Positions 47,445 through 56,276 of a stretch of DNA of 64,000 nt are shown piece after piece. Positions within the stretch are counted from its first letter, which is position 1. The number at the start of each line of letters is the position of its first letter. The stretch spans positions 1-64,000 of the forward strand of contig NZ_JNZY01000026.1 in the NCBI RefSeq assembly GCF_000717655.1, read 5' to 3'. Made by a program: the position numbers and the translations under genes. Under the pieces are notes generated by a model. That model was not told the origin of the DNA, made no database searches, and was given only the letters and a program-made list of their open reading frames with translations. Source of the DNA: Streptomyces katrae (GTDB lineage Bacteria > Actinomycetota > Actinomycetes > Streptomycetales > Streptomycetaceae).

Positions 47445-48626
47445 TCATCTGTTGCGGCGTATGACCACCGCGGTGACGGCGCCACCGATGAGCACGCAGG
47501 CTCCCAGACCGAGGGCGATCCAGGGAAGGGAACTGCCGCTCTTCTGCTCGTCGGCCTGGGGCGCCGGCTTGGGGGCCGCGGAGCCGGACGCCTTGCCGTC
47601 GGTGGACGGCGAGGGGTTCTTGGCCGCGTCGGCAGCAGCGAGGTCGGGCAGGGGGTACACATCGGCCGGCCCGGGGTCACCGGGGTTGGGCACCGCGATC
47701 CGGGGCCGGACGATGCCGTAGCCGATGTAGTCGTTGCGCTGAGAGCCGTCCGTCGGCTTGCCGGCGGTGTTCAGGAGGACCCGGAGGACCTGGTTGTTGG
47801 TCCAGTCGGGGTGCGCGGACCACAGGAGGGCGGCGGAGGCGGAGGCTAGGGCGGTTGCGTCGCTGGTGCCGTGGCTGGTGCAGAGTCCGGTCTTTCCTGC
47901 GCAAGCCGTGACAATGTCCATACCGGGTGCCGCCATGTCAAGCTGAGCGCCGTGCTGCGACTCCTTGGTCGGTTCGCCCTTGGAGTCCAAAGCGCCGACG
48001 GCCACTACTCCGGGGGTCGCGGCAGGGTACATGATCTTGTTAGTCGTATCTCCACTGTTACCAGCACCAGCAAAGATCAACTTTCCCTTGGAGAGCGCAT
48101 ACTTCACGGCTTCCCGACGAGATTCGTCGTCCTTCGGAGTGCCGGGGTAGGCGAGAGAGATATTGATGATCTTGGCGTCCGAGTCCGCCGCATAGCGAAT
48201 TGCAGCAACCCACGATGGGGTGTCTGCCCCTTCCAACATGTCAGGAACACGGATCGGAAGGATCTTGCTACCAGGCGCAAGGCCAAAGGCGCCGTCACCG
48301 CTGGGATGGTTCCCGGTAGCGGCGATGATCGAGGCCATGCTCGTGCCGTGGCTACTGAGATCTTTCCGCTCGTCGCCTGCACCATCCCCTTGGACGAAGT
48401 CCTTACCGGACAAGACCTGTCCTTCAAGTTCCGGAATGCGATTCACACCGGAATCGATCAGCGCAACAGTAACCCCCTTGCCGTTGCTGATCTTCCAGAT
48501 ATCTTCGGCTTTCATGGTGTCGAGATGCCACTGCTTCGAGCGAATGGTCTCCGCGTGGGCCGGGGTCGCGGCGACCCCGGCCAGCAGCAGGCCGATAAAG
48601 GCCGCGGTCGCCTTGCGCATGTGCAT
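47445..48626 (-). CDS. mycP: Mycosin-type subtilisin serine protease (type VII secretion-associated)
   Basis: This 393-residue S8 protease has a signal peptide over ~1-25 and the triad Asp-58 (ALIDSGVN), His-93 (SSHGTSMASI) and Ser-255 (SHGTSDATA). A Pro/Lys-rich stretch and one C-terminal membrane helix (~365-385) anchor it outside the membrane, as in MycP. The start could be ATG 48626, ATG 48620 or TTG 48635. The catalytic part at ~47990-48540 has visibly lower GC (about 56%) than the rest. Confidence 0.9.
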   Translation of the reverse strand: MHMRKATAAFIGLLLAGVAATPAHAETIRSKQWHLDTMKAEDIWKISNGKGVTVALIDSGVNRIPELEGQVLSGKDFVQGDGAGDERKDLSSHGTSMASIIAATGNHPSGDGAFGLAPGSKILPIRVPDMLEGADTPSWVAAIRYAADSDAKIINISLAYPGTPKDDESRREAVKYALSKGKLIFAGAGNSGDTTNKIMYPAATPGVVAVGALDSKGEPTKESQHGAQLDMAAPGMDIVTACAGKTGLCTSHGTSDATALASASAALLWSAHPDWTNNQVLRVLLNTAGKPTDGSQRNDYIGYGIVRPRIAVPNPGDPGPADVYPLPDLAAADAAKNPSPSTDGKASGSAAPKPAPQADEQKSGSSLPWIALGLGACVLIGGAVTAVVIRRNR

Positions 48627-48647
48627 CTCGTACAACGTCCGTTCTTC

Positions 48648-50066
48648 TCAGTCGATCACCGGCGGAGCAACACGACGGTTGCCCTGCCAGGTCTCTTCGT
48701 CCTCGACCAGGTAGTCCGGGCGCTCGCCGCCTTGGTCCTCGCGACGACTGCCCGGAGTCCGCATACCGGCACCTGCGTGGCCCATGGCGCCGCCACCGTT
48801 GCGTACGAGGCCCGAGCCGCCCTGGGTGAACGGCTGACCGCCGGTCGCCAGACGTCCGCCCGCCACAGACTGACGACCGCCCACGATGCCGCCCGGCTCC
48901 GAGGCCAGCCGACGCGCCGGGGTACCACCCAGACCGCCGGCGTGGGCACCCCCACCACCGTGAGGGCCGCCGCCCATCATGCCGCGGCCGGTCTGCGTGC
49001 CCTCGCCTCCGATGACCGTGCCGCGCGGGATTCCCGCGTTGGGGCCGCTGGTCGGTACGGCGCGTCCGCCCATGATGCCGGAATCCCGTGGGGACAAACC
49101 TGAGATCGGATTGGCCCTGCCGGGACCGCTGACGCCGGGACCGAGGGTCGGGGCCTTGCCTAGGCCGGGGCCAGGGCCCGTCTTGCCAGTGACTGGTGGA
49201 AGGCCCACAGGCGGGATGGGGACAACGGGTCCGGGGCCAGGGCCCACCGGGAGGTTGGGGACCGGTGTGCCCGTCGTCGGGGGCAAGGTCGTCGAGGGAG
49301 ACGGCAGGGTTGCAACGTGGTCAAGGTCCACGTCTACGTCACGGTCCGGGATCCCGGGCAAGGACGGGTGCACCGTCGTCTGGGGCGCAGTGCTGTCCGC
49401 CTTTGACTGATGGCTTGGTCCCCAACCCTGCTCGTTCTCGGACCCCGTGTTGCCAGGCGCGTAGGACACGTGCGATGAGTTACCTGAACTCGAACCTCCC
49501 CCCGGGCGAGCCAGGTCGCCTTCCATGGAGACGTCCCTCGGAACGATCGCCGCCGGCGGCGGCGGGAACGTCGGGATCTCCGCCTTGTTCATCTCGCCGT
49601 ACGACAGCTCGTACGACTGCGCCAGGTTGTTCATCAACCTGATCGACTCACGGTGATCCGCGTCGAGCTTGCTCCGCTCCTGGCTGGCGATCTGCTGCGC
49701 GTCCGGGTCGTTGTGTGCCTTGCGGGCCGCTTCCAGGTTCTCGGCGGCCTTCGTGTCGTAGGCGGGCATGTCCCGCGCCTCGATCATCTTCTGGACGGTG
49801 TCGCCCATCCACTTCGCGCCCGTCGCGCTGTACTCGCTCAGTCGCAGCGTCGCGTTGCCCGCCCGGCCCACCCATTCCTGGAAGGCCGTTGCCGCCTCGC
49901 CCTCCCACCCGGTGACCCGGTGGTTCTTCAGCTTCTCAGCGATCTTCGCGATGTCCTCGGACGCCTTCTGCAGGCGGTCGGCACGGTCCTTGACCGCCGT
50001 CGGGTCCAGTGAGGCCCGCATCTCGCGCAGCTTCTGGTGCGAGTAACCCTCGAAATTCGTCGCCAT
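48648..50066 (-). CDS. PPE-like WXG protein with a Gly/Pro-rich tail
   Basis: This 472-residue protein has a helical head (1-160) with WEG at Trp-54 (VTGWEGEAATAFQEW), as in WXG100/PPE-type type VII substrates. The tail (165-472) is Pro-, Gly- and Thr-rich without defined structure. Its start overlaps the previous stop (TAATG), and the mycosin gene begins 21 bp after its end. It is probably an exported partner of the mycosin, by analogy to ESX loci. Confidence 0.85.
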   Translation of the reverse strand: MATNFEGYSHQKLREMRASLDPTAVKDRADRLQKASEDIAKIAEKLKNHRVTGWEGEAATAFQEWVGRAGNATLRLSEYSATGAKWMGDTVQKMIEARDMPAYDTKAAENLEAARKAHNDPDAQQIASQERSKLDADHRESIRLMNNLAQSYELSYGEMNKAEIPTFPPPPAAIVPRDVSMEGDLARPGGGSSSGNSSHVSYAPGNTGSENEQGWGPSHQSKADSTAPQTTVHPSLPGIPDRDVDVDLDHVATLPSPSTTLPPTTGTPVPNLPVGPGPGPVVPIPPVGLPPVTGKTGPGPGLGKAPTLGPGVSGPGRANPISGLSPRDSGIMGGRAVPTSGPNAGIPRGTVIGGEGTQTGRGMMGGGPHGGGGAHAGGLGGTPARRLASEPGGIVGGRQSVAGGRLATGGQPFTQGGSGLVRNGGGAMGHAGAGMRTPGSRREDQGGERPDYLVEDEETWQGNRRVAPPVID

Positions 50067-50614
50067 TAGTAGTCAGCCCCCTTCGGCTTGCCGTCCGAAC
50101 CGGGAGTCTCGGAACCATGGTGCTTCGAGGCTTCCAGCTTGCGCTGCTCCTCGACATACGGGTCGCGCTTCGGGTCGTACTGCGCCTCCGCCGTCTGCGC
50201 CAGAGCGACCATCCGACGCTTCGTCTCGTAGTCCACGTCGGTGTAGCCGTTGCCCGCCGACAGGATCGCAATGCCCATGGCCTCGATGAGTCCGCCCAGG
50301 CCCTTCGAGAGCTTCTCCAGCTCCGTCACGACCGTCGTGTACGACTTGAACAGGGCGTCGGCCTCCGGGAAGCCCGAGCCGAGCTTGGCTGCCGGCAGGG
50401 TGTTGTTAGCCAGCTTCTTGTGGTCCGCAGCCGAGCCCGTGAGGTCGTCCAGGAGGTCATCGACCATCTTCTGGTACTCCGACAGCGTGTCGTGCTCGAT
50501 CTTCAGGTCGGCCGCGGCCTGCTGTGAGACCGCCTGCCTCCTGATCGCATCCGCCAGGCCCGAACTGAGGCCACCCAGCCCCGCCAGCCCGCCCGGCGCC
50601 TTCTCCTCTGCCAC
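50066..50614 (-). CDS. Helical protein, first gene of the T7SS-like operon
   Basis: This 182-residue protein has a Gly-rich start (PGGLAGLGGLSSGLADAIR), then an extended coiled-coil-like helical part (EYQKMVDDLLDDLTG, TTVVTELEKLSKGLGG) and a hydrophilic tail. It is WXG-like in length and helix content but has no W-x-G. GTG 50614 follows GGGGAGG. Its stop overlaps the next start. Function is unknown; partner of the PPE-like protein is the best guess. Confidence 0.78.
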   Translation of the reverse strand: MAEEKAPGGLAGLGGLSSGLADAIRRQAVSQQAAADLKIEHDTLSEYQKMVDDLLDDLTGSAADHKKLANNTLPAAKLGSGFPEADALFKSYTTVVTELEKLSKGLGGLIEAMGIAILSAGNGYTDVDYETKRRMVALAQTAEAQYDPKRDPYVEEQRKLEASKHHGSETPGSDGKPKGADY

Positions 50615-50719
50615 GATGGCCTCCCCGACTCCCCGAAATCCCCGTGGGCGCAGCGTTTCCGCCGCGCCCCGTCCCCGTTCGCACCCGTTCGCACGCGCAC
50701 GTACTACGTCTTACCGATC

Positions 50720-50748
50720 ACTCTAGCGACCGGTTCCGACAGTCCCAA
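50720..50748 (-). promoter_or_regulatory. Promoter candidate of the T7SS-like operon
   Basis: On the minus strand TTGGGA and TAGAGT are separated by exactly 17 bp, about 105 bp before the first GTG. It fits a vegetative-type Streptomyces promoter. Confidence 0.55.
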
Positions 50749-50756
50749 GCTCGGGG

Positions 50757-50768
50757 TTGCACGTGCAA
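50757..50768. promoter_or_regulatory. Perfect 12-bp palindrome TTGCACGTGCAA
   Basis: It lies 8 bp upstream of the T7SS-like -35 box and 14 bp from the xdhA stop. The shape fits a LacI/GntR-type operator. Confidence 0.45.
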
Positions 50769-50782
50769 TGGGAGTCACACGG

Positions 50783-53128
50783 TCATGAGTTGGGCGCCGC
50801 GACCGCCGCCGAGGGGCGGATCGGGAGCCTGTTGACCGGGCGGCCCGTGGCCGACCGTACCGCCGAGGCTACCGCCGCCGGGGTCGTGACCACAGGGATC
50901 GCACTGGCCGCCTTCGCCCCGAACGGGGCCACCACGTCCCGCTCTTCGACCAGTTTGACGATGCGGACCACCGGGGCGTCCAGCGACGTCGGCAGCGCAT
51001 AGCCCGTCAGGTCGGGGTGGCGGATCAGGCCCGAGGCCGAGCGGAGGTTCTCCGTCAGCGCCGCGCCCACGCCCTGCGTGACGCCCGCTTCGATACGGGC
51101 CTCCAGCTGGCGGGGGTTGAGGATGCGGCCCACGTCCTGGGCCACCGCCAGCTCCACCACCCGTACCGAGCCCAGCTCGATGTCCACGTCCACCACCGCG
51201 CGGATCGCGCAGAAGGCCAGGCCCACGAAGGCGTCGCCCTGGCCGTCGCCGTCCAGGGGCTCCGTCGGGTGGGGGCGGCACTGGGCCGTCGCCCAGAGTT
51301 CCTTGCCCGCCATGGCTTCCGCGACCGACATCGAGAACGCGCCGTCGTACGACGTGATCCGGCCGTCCTGGATCTGGAGGAGTTCCGTCGACATGCCCAG
51401 CTTGTGGGCCATCGGCTGGAGGAGCTGCGTGCGGACCATCTTGGCCGCGCGCTCCACCGCGCCTCCGCTCACCCACGTGTGGCGGCCGTGCGCCGCCGGG
51501 CCCGCCGGCGGCTGGTCGGTGTCGACCGGGGCCGTCACCACCTCGTCGACGCCCAGCGTCTCCTGGACGATCTGACGCGCGAGGGTCGAGAAGCCCTGCC
51601 CGGTGTCCACCGCCGCACAGATGACCGTCGCCGAGCCGTTGACGACCTTGACCGTCGCCGTCGAGACCTCGTCCGTTCCCTCCGCGCCGAGCATGTGGAC
51701 CATGCCCACGCCGTACCCGACCCCGCGCCGCACCGCGCCCGGCTCGCCCGCGCCCTCCGGGCCGCCCGGCAGCAGCCAGTCCTCCTCCGGGGTGTCCTTC
51801 GGGAGGGAGGGGAGTTCGTGATCGCGGACCGCGCGCAGGAGTTCGGCCACGGGCGCCGGGCAGGTGACCGTCTGGCCCGTCGGGAGCAGGTCACCGGTCG
51901 CCAGGACGTTGCGCAGGCGCAGTTCCGCGCCGTCGATGCCGAGGGCCGCGGCCAGTTTGTCCATCTGGCCCTCGTACGCGGCGCAGACCTGCATCGCGCC
52001 CTCGCCCCGTACGTGGCCCGACGGCGGGTTGTTCGTACGGACCGCCCAGCCTTCCACGAAGGCGTGCGGGACCACGTACGGGCCGCACGCGAACGCCACC
52101 GCCGCGGCCAGCGATTCGGAGGAGGAGTCCGCGTACGCGCCCGCGTCCATCAGGATCTGGGCCTCGACCTTGACCAGGCGGCCGTCCGCGTCCGCGTGGT
52201 GGCGGTAGCGCAGCAGCGTCGGGTGGCGGTGGGTGTGGCCGAGGAAGGACTCCTCGCGGGTCGCGGCCAGCTTCACCGGGTGGCCGGTCCGCAGGGCCAG
52301 CAGGCCCAGCGGCAGCTGGAACGCCGCGTCCTCGCGGTCGGCGGTCGCGCCGGGGACGCCGGTCACCACGACCCGCACCCGGTCGGGTTCGAGGCCGAAG
52401 CACGCCGCCGCCAGGTCGCGGTCCAGGTGCGGGTCGGTGGAGGCGGTGTAGATCTCCACGCCGCCGTCGGGCCGCGGCACGGCCAGCCCGGCCTCGGCGC
52501 CGATGGGCGCGGGGTCCTGGCGGCCGATCCGGTACAGGCCCTCGACGACGACCTCGCCGGTGGCCTCCGGGTCGCCGTAGCGCAGCGGGATGTGCCGGAT
52601 CAGGTTGCCGTCGGGGTGCAGCGCGGGGGCCCCGAAGGCCTGCTCGGGGTCCGTGACCGCGTCGAGCAGCTCGTACTCGACGGCGATCGCGGCGGCCGCG
52701 AGGCGGGCGGTGTCCGGGTGGTCGGCGGCGACGGCGGCGATGGGCTCGCCGTGGTGGCGTACGACGTCGTGGGCGAACACGGGCCGGTCGGCGATCCGGC
52801 GGCCGTGCGTGGTCGCGCCGGGGACGTCGGCGTGGGTGACGACGGCGCGCACGCCGGGCATGGCGGCGGCCGCGGAGGTGTCGACGGAGAGGATGCGGGC
52901 GTGGGCGTGCGGGGAGCGCAGGACGGCGGCCCAGAGCAGGCCCTCGGCCCACAGGTCGGCGGCGTACGGGAAGGTGCCCTCGCTCTTGGCGCGCGTGTCG
53001 GCGGCCGGTACGGAGGCTCCGATTCCGCGCGGTACCTCGTGCTCGCCCGCCTCGGGCGGCGCGGCCGCCGAAGCGCTCGTGGAGACCGTTACCGTCGCCG
53101 TTGCCGTGGCCGCGTCGTGCCCGCTCAC
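50783..53128 (-). CDS. xdhA: Xanthine dehydrogenase-like molybdenum subunit, catalytic Glu missing
   Basis: This 781-residue molybdopterin-binding subunit has the FRG-like motif VRGEGAMQ and DTGQGF for cofactor contact. The conserved PFGAKGxGE block reads PFGAKAASA, so Ala-743 replaces the catalytic Glu that deprotonates the Mo-OH. It could be a non-canonical or inactive oxidase, or use other chemistry. GTG 53128 overlaps the FeS subunit stop (GTGA). It is last in the FAD-FeS-Mo operon. Confidence 0.9.
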   Translation of the reverse strand: MSGHDAATATATVTVSTSASAAAPPEAGEHEVPRGIGASVPAADTRAKSEGTFPYAADLWAEGLLWAAVLRSPHAHARILSVDTSAAAAMPGVRAVVTHADVPGATTHGRRIADRPVFAHDVVRHHGEPIAAVAADHPDTARLAAAAIAVEYELLDAVTDPEQAFGAPALHPDGNLIRHIPLRYGDPEATGEVVVEGLYRIGRQDPAPIGAEAGLAVPRPDGGVEIYTASTDPHLDRDLAAACFGLEPDRVRVVVTGVPGATADREDAAFQLPLGLLALRTGHPVKLAATREESFLGHTHRHPTLLRYRHHADADGRLVKVEAQILMDAGAYADSSSESLAAAVAFACGPYVVPHAFVEGWAVRTNNPPSGHVRGEGAMQVCAAYEGQMDKLAAALGIDGAELRLRNVLATGDLLPTGQTVTCPAPVAELLRAVRDHELPSLPKDTPEEDWLLPGGPEGAGEPGAVRRGVGYGVGMVHMLGAEGTDEVSTATVKVVNGSATVICAAVDTGQGFSTLARQIVQETLGVDEVVTAPVDTDQPPAGPAAHGRHTWVSGGAVERAAKMVRTQLLQPMAHKLGMSTELLQIQDGRITSYDGAFSMSVAEAMAGKELWATAQCRPHPTEPLDGDGQGDAFVGLAFCAIRAVVDVDIELGSVRVVELAVAQDVGRILNPRQLEARIEAGVTQGVGAALTENLRSASGLIRHPDLTGYALPTSLDAPVVRIVKLVEERDVVAPFGAKAASAIPVVTTPAAVASAVRSATGRPVNRLPIRPSAAVAAPNS

Positions 53129-55377
53129 GCCATGCCTCCGTGGTGGTGGATCCCGCCCTCGCCGGGCGGCGCCTGGTGCGGGATGCGCGCCTCCGGGCCG
53201 TTCCCGGCACCGGACCCGTCAGCGGGCCCGTTCCCGGACGCAGCCGCAGGCGCGTCGCCCACAGCCGCCGCCTCGCGCTCCGCGACGACCTCGCGGACGG
53301 CCTCGATGACGCCCTTGTAGCCGGAGCAGCGGCAGAGGTTCCCGCACAGGGCCTGCCGGGTCTCCAGCTCGCTGGGGGCGTGGTTGCCCTCCAGCAGGTC
53401 GTGGATGGTCATGGCCATGCCGGGCACGCAGAACCCGCACTGCACCGCACCCGACCTGCACAACGCCTGCTGCACGTCCGAAAGTTCCCCGCCGCTGGCG
53501 AGCCCCTCCACGGTGCGGACCTCGCTGCTCGCCGCCGTCGCGGCCGGGACCAGGCAGGAGGCCACGAGCCGGCCGTCGACCTGCACCGCGCACGCACCGC
53601 ATTCGCCCTGCGAGCAGCCGTCCTTGGCGCCGGCGAGGCCGAGGCGCTCGCGCAGCACGTAGAGCAGGGACTCGCCGATCCACGCACCGGTGACGGGCCG
53701 GTCGGCGCCGTTGACGCGCAGGACGTAGGAAGCCAGCGGGTGCTCGTGATGGGCGACGGCCTCGGCAGTCGCTTCTTCTTCGTACGTCGGCCCCTCGAGC
53801 GGGAAACCTCCGGCCGATCCCGCATCCGGCGCTGCCACAGCGCTGTCGGCGGTGTCCGCACCCGGCGCGCCCGCAGCCCCGGCTTCGCCCGAGCCCGAGC
53901 CCGGACCCCCGACCGCCGCGGCCTGCGAAACCTCCCCGGCGGCTTCGCCCAGCCCGCCACCGCCACCGGTGCCGGCACCGCCGCCGAACTCGAAGCCGCG
54001 CCCGTCCGTGCCGACGGGCTCCGCCGTGAATCCGTGCTCACCGGCCTCACCGGCCGGCCCGGGCTCCGACCCGGCGGCGCCGTGGCCGGATGCCGTGAAA
54101 CCGTGCGCGTTCGTGTCCCCCGGCTCCGCGAAGCCGCCGGTACCACCGATGCCGTCTGCGCCCGGACCACCCGCGAGGGCGTACTCCGGCGCCGCGACGG
54201 CGCTCACCTCGCGCTCCCGCTCCGCGGCCCCGGCCGCGTCGGCAGCCGCAGCCACCGCCGGCGGCTCGGGGGCCTCCGCCCCGGGATGCGGCCGCTCCGC
54301 CGTGACCGGCGTCGTCGCCGGGCCGTGGGCGGCCTCTACGTCGTGCGGAGCCGGATGTGCCGGCTCCCCCTCCGGGAGCGTGCCCACGCCGGGCCCGCCC
54401 AGCACCCTCGGACCGCGCCCGGGGCCACCGACCCCGGGGCCGCCGAGCCGCCGCAGGCCCGCGCCCGAGGTACCCGCGTCGATCGCGTCCGGACGCGCCT
54501 CGGGCAGCACGCCCGAGCTCATCCCGGCACCGGGAAGCGGATCCGGAACGGCACCAGGAACGGCACCCTGAACGGAGCCCGCAGCGGCATCCGGACGCCC
54601 GGCTGCCGCCGCCTCGAAGTCGGGGTGGGTCGCCCACGGGGCAGCCGCCCCGCCCGGCAGCGTCGCCGGAGCCTGGCTCCAGTCGGCCTCCAGCCCGCCC
54701 CGCCGGAACTCGCCCGTCTCCTCGGGGAGTTCCGGAAGGGTCCACTGGCCGGTGGTCACCGGCTCGGAGTCCTGCACGGCCTCCGGGAACCGCCACTCGG
54801 CGGTCGCACCGGGATCGTGCCCGGCGTCGGCCGAAGCCGGACCGTGGCCCGCGGCCCGGCCCTGGGCGGCGTGGCCGTGGGCCTGGCCCTGCCCGAGCTC
54901 CTGGCCATGGCCCGAAACCTGCCCCTGGCCCTGCCCCAGCCCCTGATCCGCGAACGCCGCAGCCACCGACGCCGGAATCGGGATCGAGGCCGGGATCGGC
55001 CCGCCGACCGGCGTGGGCGCGGCCGCGCCCACGGCAGCGGCGCCGCCGGACCCCGTACCGCCCTGGGGCGTCGTCCCCGCGTCCGGCCACTGCACCGGAA
55101 TCGTCCACGTCCCCGTGGCCGCCGGATCGGCACTGGCGGAGCCCAGCGGCACGATCATCGGCGGCGGCACGTAGCCGTGCCCGGGCGCCGCGAGCGGCTC
55201 ACCGGTGCCCAGCGCGTCCAGCATGTCCTGCGGCAGCTTCACGAAGGCCGTCGCGTCGGAGTCGTACTCGCCGCCCTGCGGCACCGGCTCCCAGCCCCAG
55301 CCGGCGCCGGTCCCGTCCGCAGGCCCTGTGGGTCCCGCGTCCCCCGTCGTTCCGCTCACGTTCTCGTTCTCACTCAT
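53125..55377 (-). CDS. xdhC: 2Fe-2S subunit with a ~545-residue low-complexity N-terminal extension
   Basis: This 750-residue protein has a normal two-cluster FeS subunit at 548-750. Cys 588, 593, 596 and 608 bind cluster I; Cys 647, 650, 678 and 682/684 bind cluster II. The preceding ~545 residues are Gly/Ala/Pro/Glu-rich, with repeats such as GQGQGQ and GHG, no domain I recognise and no signal. Family members usually have ~160-200 residues. The frame is continuous with no frameshift sign, and ATG 55377 overlaps the FAD subunit stop (ATGA). Confidence 0.9.
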   Translation of the reverse strand: MSENENVSGTTGDAGPTGPADGTGAGWGWEPVPQGGEYDSDATAFVKLPQDMLDALGTGEPLAAPGHGYVPPPMIVPLGSASADPAATGTWTIPVQWPDAGTTPQGGTGSGGAAAVGAAAPTPVGGPIPASIPIPASVAAAFADQGLGQGQGQVSGHGQELGQGQAHGHAAQGRAAGHGPASADAGHDPGATAEWRFPEAVQDSEPVTTGQWTLPELPEETGEFRRGGLEADWSQAPATLPGGAAAPWATHPDFEAAAAGRPDAAAGSVQGAVPGAVPDPLPGAGMSSGVLPEARPDAIDAGTSGAGLRRLGGPGVGGPGRGPRVLGGPGVGTLPEGEPAHPAPHDVEAAHGPATTPVTAERPHPGAEAPEPPAVAAAADAAGAAEREREVSAVAAPEYALAGGPGADGIGGTGGFAEPGDTNAHGFTASGHGAAGSEPGPAGEAGEHGFTAEPVGTDGRGFEFGGGAGTGGGGGLGEAAGEVSQAAAVGGPGSGSGEAGAAGAPGADTADSAVAAPDAGSAGGFPLEGPTYEEEATAEAVAHHEHPLASYVLRVNGADRPVTGAWIGESLLYVLRERLGLAGAKDGCSQGECGACAVQVDGRLVASCLVPAATAASSEVRTVEGLASGGELSDVQQALCRSGAVQCGFCVPGMAMTIHDLLEGNHAPSELETRQALCGNLCRCSGYKGVIEAVREVVAEREAAAVGDAPAAASGNGPADGSGAGNGPEARIPHQAPPGEGGIHHHGGMA

Positions 55378-56276
55378 GAGGTCAGCGCCCTCCCCAGGGC
55401 CCTCCGTGCCAGCACGGCCACCGTCCGCCGCAGATGCAGTACGCCGGGAGCCACCGGTTCCCCCTGGTCGGGCACGCAGGCGGCCGCGACGTACTCGCCG
55501 AAGGCCTCCAGCGCCTCGGGGGCCAGCGTCCGCCCCCCGTCCCAGTCGATCAGCGAAGCCACCCACTGCTCGGCCTCCAGCGGCCGCAGCGGCATCGGGG
55601 CGACCGCGCCGATCGCACAGCGCACATCCCGGCGCGCGGGGTCCAGTACGAGCCCCACGGACGCCACGGCGCGCCCGGGCCCCGTACGCCCCGTGGCCTT
55701 CAGGAAGACCTGCGGCGCGTGCAGCAGCGGCACCCGTACGAAACCGATCAACTCGCCGGGCCGCAGCATCTCGCGGCCGGCCAGCAGGTGCGAGACCGGG
55801 ATCTCCCGGCGCGAGCCGCCCGGGCCGTGGATGACGAGGATCGCCTCCAGCGCGGCCAGTACGGGCAGTGCGTCGCCCGTCGGCGCGGCGGTGGCGATGT
55901 TGCCGCCGAGGGTGCCGGCGTTGCGGATCTGCGGCGGCCCGGCGGCGCGTGCGGCCGCGGCCAGCGCGGGGATCAGAGCGGCGAAATCCGGCCGTCCCAT
56001 CCGCGCGTGGGTGAGCCCGGCGCCGAGCAGGGCGTGCCCGTCCTGGTACTGCCAGCCGCGGATCTCGTTGATCCGGCCCAGGCCCACCAGCGCGGCGGGC
56101 CGCAGCAGCCCGGCGTTGACGGCGGCCATGAGGTCGGTGCCGCCGGCGACGGGCACGGCAGCGGGCATGGCGGCGAGCGCCGCCACGGCCTCGTCGAGCG
56201 AGGCCGGCAGCGTCACGGACTGCGCCGCCTGCGGCCCCTGAGATGAATGCAGTGCATGCGGTGCGTGCGTGGTCAA
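55374..56276 (-). CDS. xdhB: Xanthine dehydrogenase-like FAD subunit
   Basis: This 300-residue subunit passes electrons from the FeS clusters to NAD or oxygen. FAD-binding motifs are VPVAGGTDLMAAV and IRNAGTLGGNIATAAPTGD. TTG 56276 (AAGGGG upstream) is the only start upstream of the conserved core. It is first in a three-gene operon whose later junctions overlap by four bases. Confidence 0.9.
   Translation of the reverse strand: MTTHAPHALHSSQGPQAAQSVTLPASLDEAVAALAAMPAAVPVAGGTDLMAAVNAGLLRPAALVGLGRINEIRGWQYQDGHALLGAGLTHARMGRPDFAALIPALAAAARAAGPPQIRNAGTLGGNIATAAPTGDALPVLAALEAILVIHGPGGSRREIPVSHLLAGREMLRPGELIGFVRVPLLHAPQVFLKATGRTGPGRAVASVGLVLDPARRDVRCAIGAVAPMPLRPLEAEQWVASLIDWDGGRTLAPEALEAFGEYVAAACVPDQGEPVAPGVLHLRRTVAVLARRALGRALTS

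Noticed and set aside
51017..53320. 767-codon plus-strand frame opposite xdhA
   Set aside because: Antisense shadow with no recognisable motif.
53101..56241. 1046-codon plus-strand frame opposite xdhC
   Set aside because: Low-complexity antisense shadow. The minus frame has all eight cluster Cys residues, so the extension belongs to that strand.
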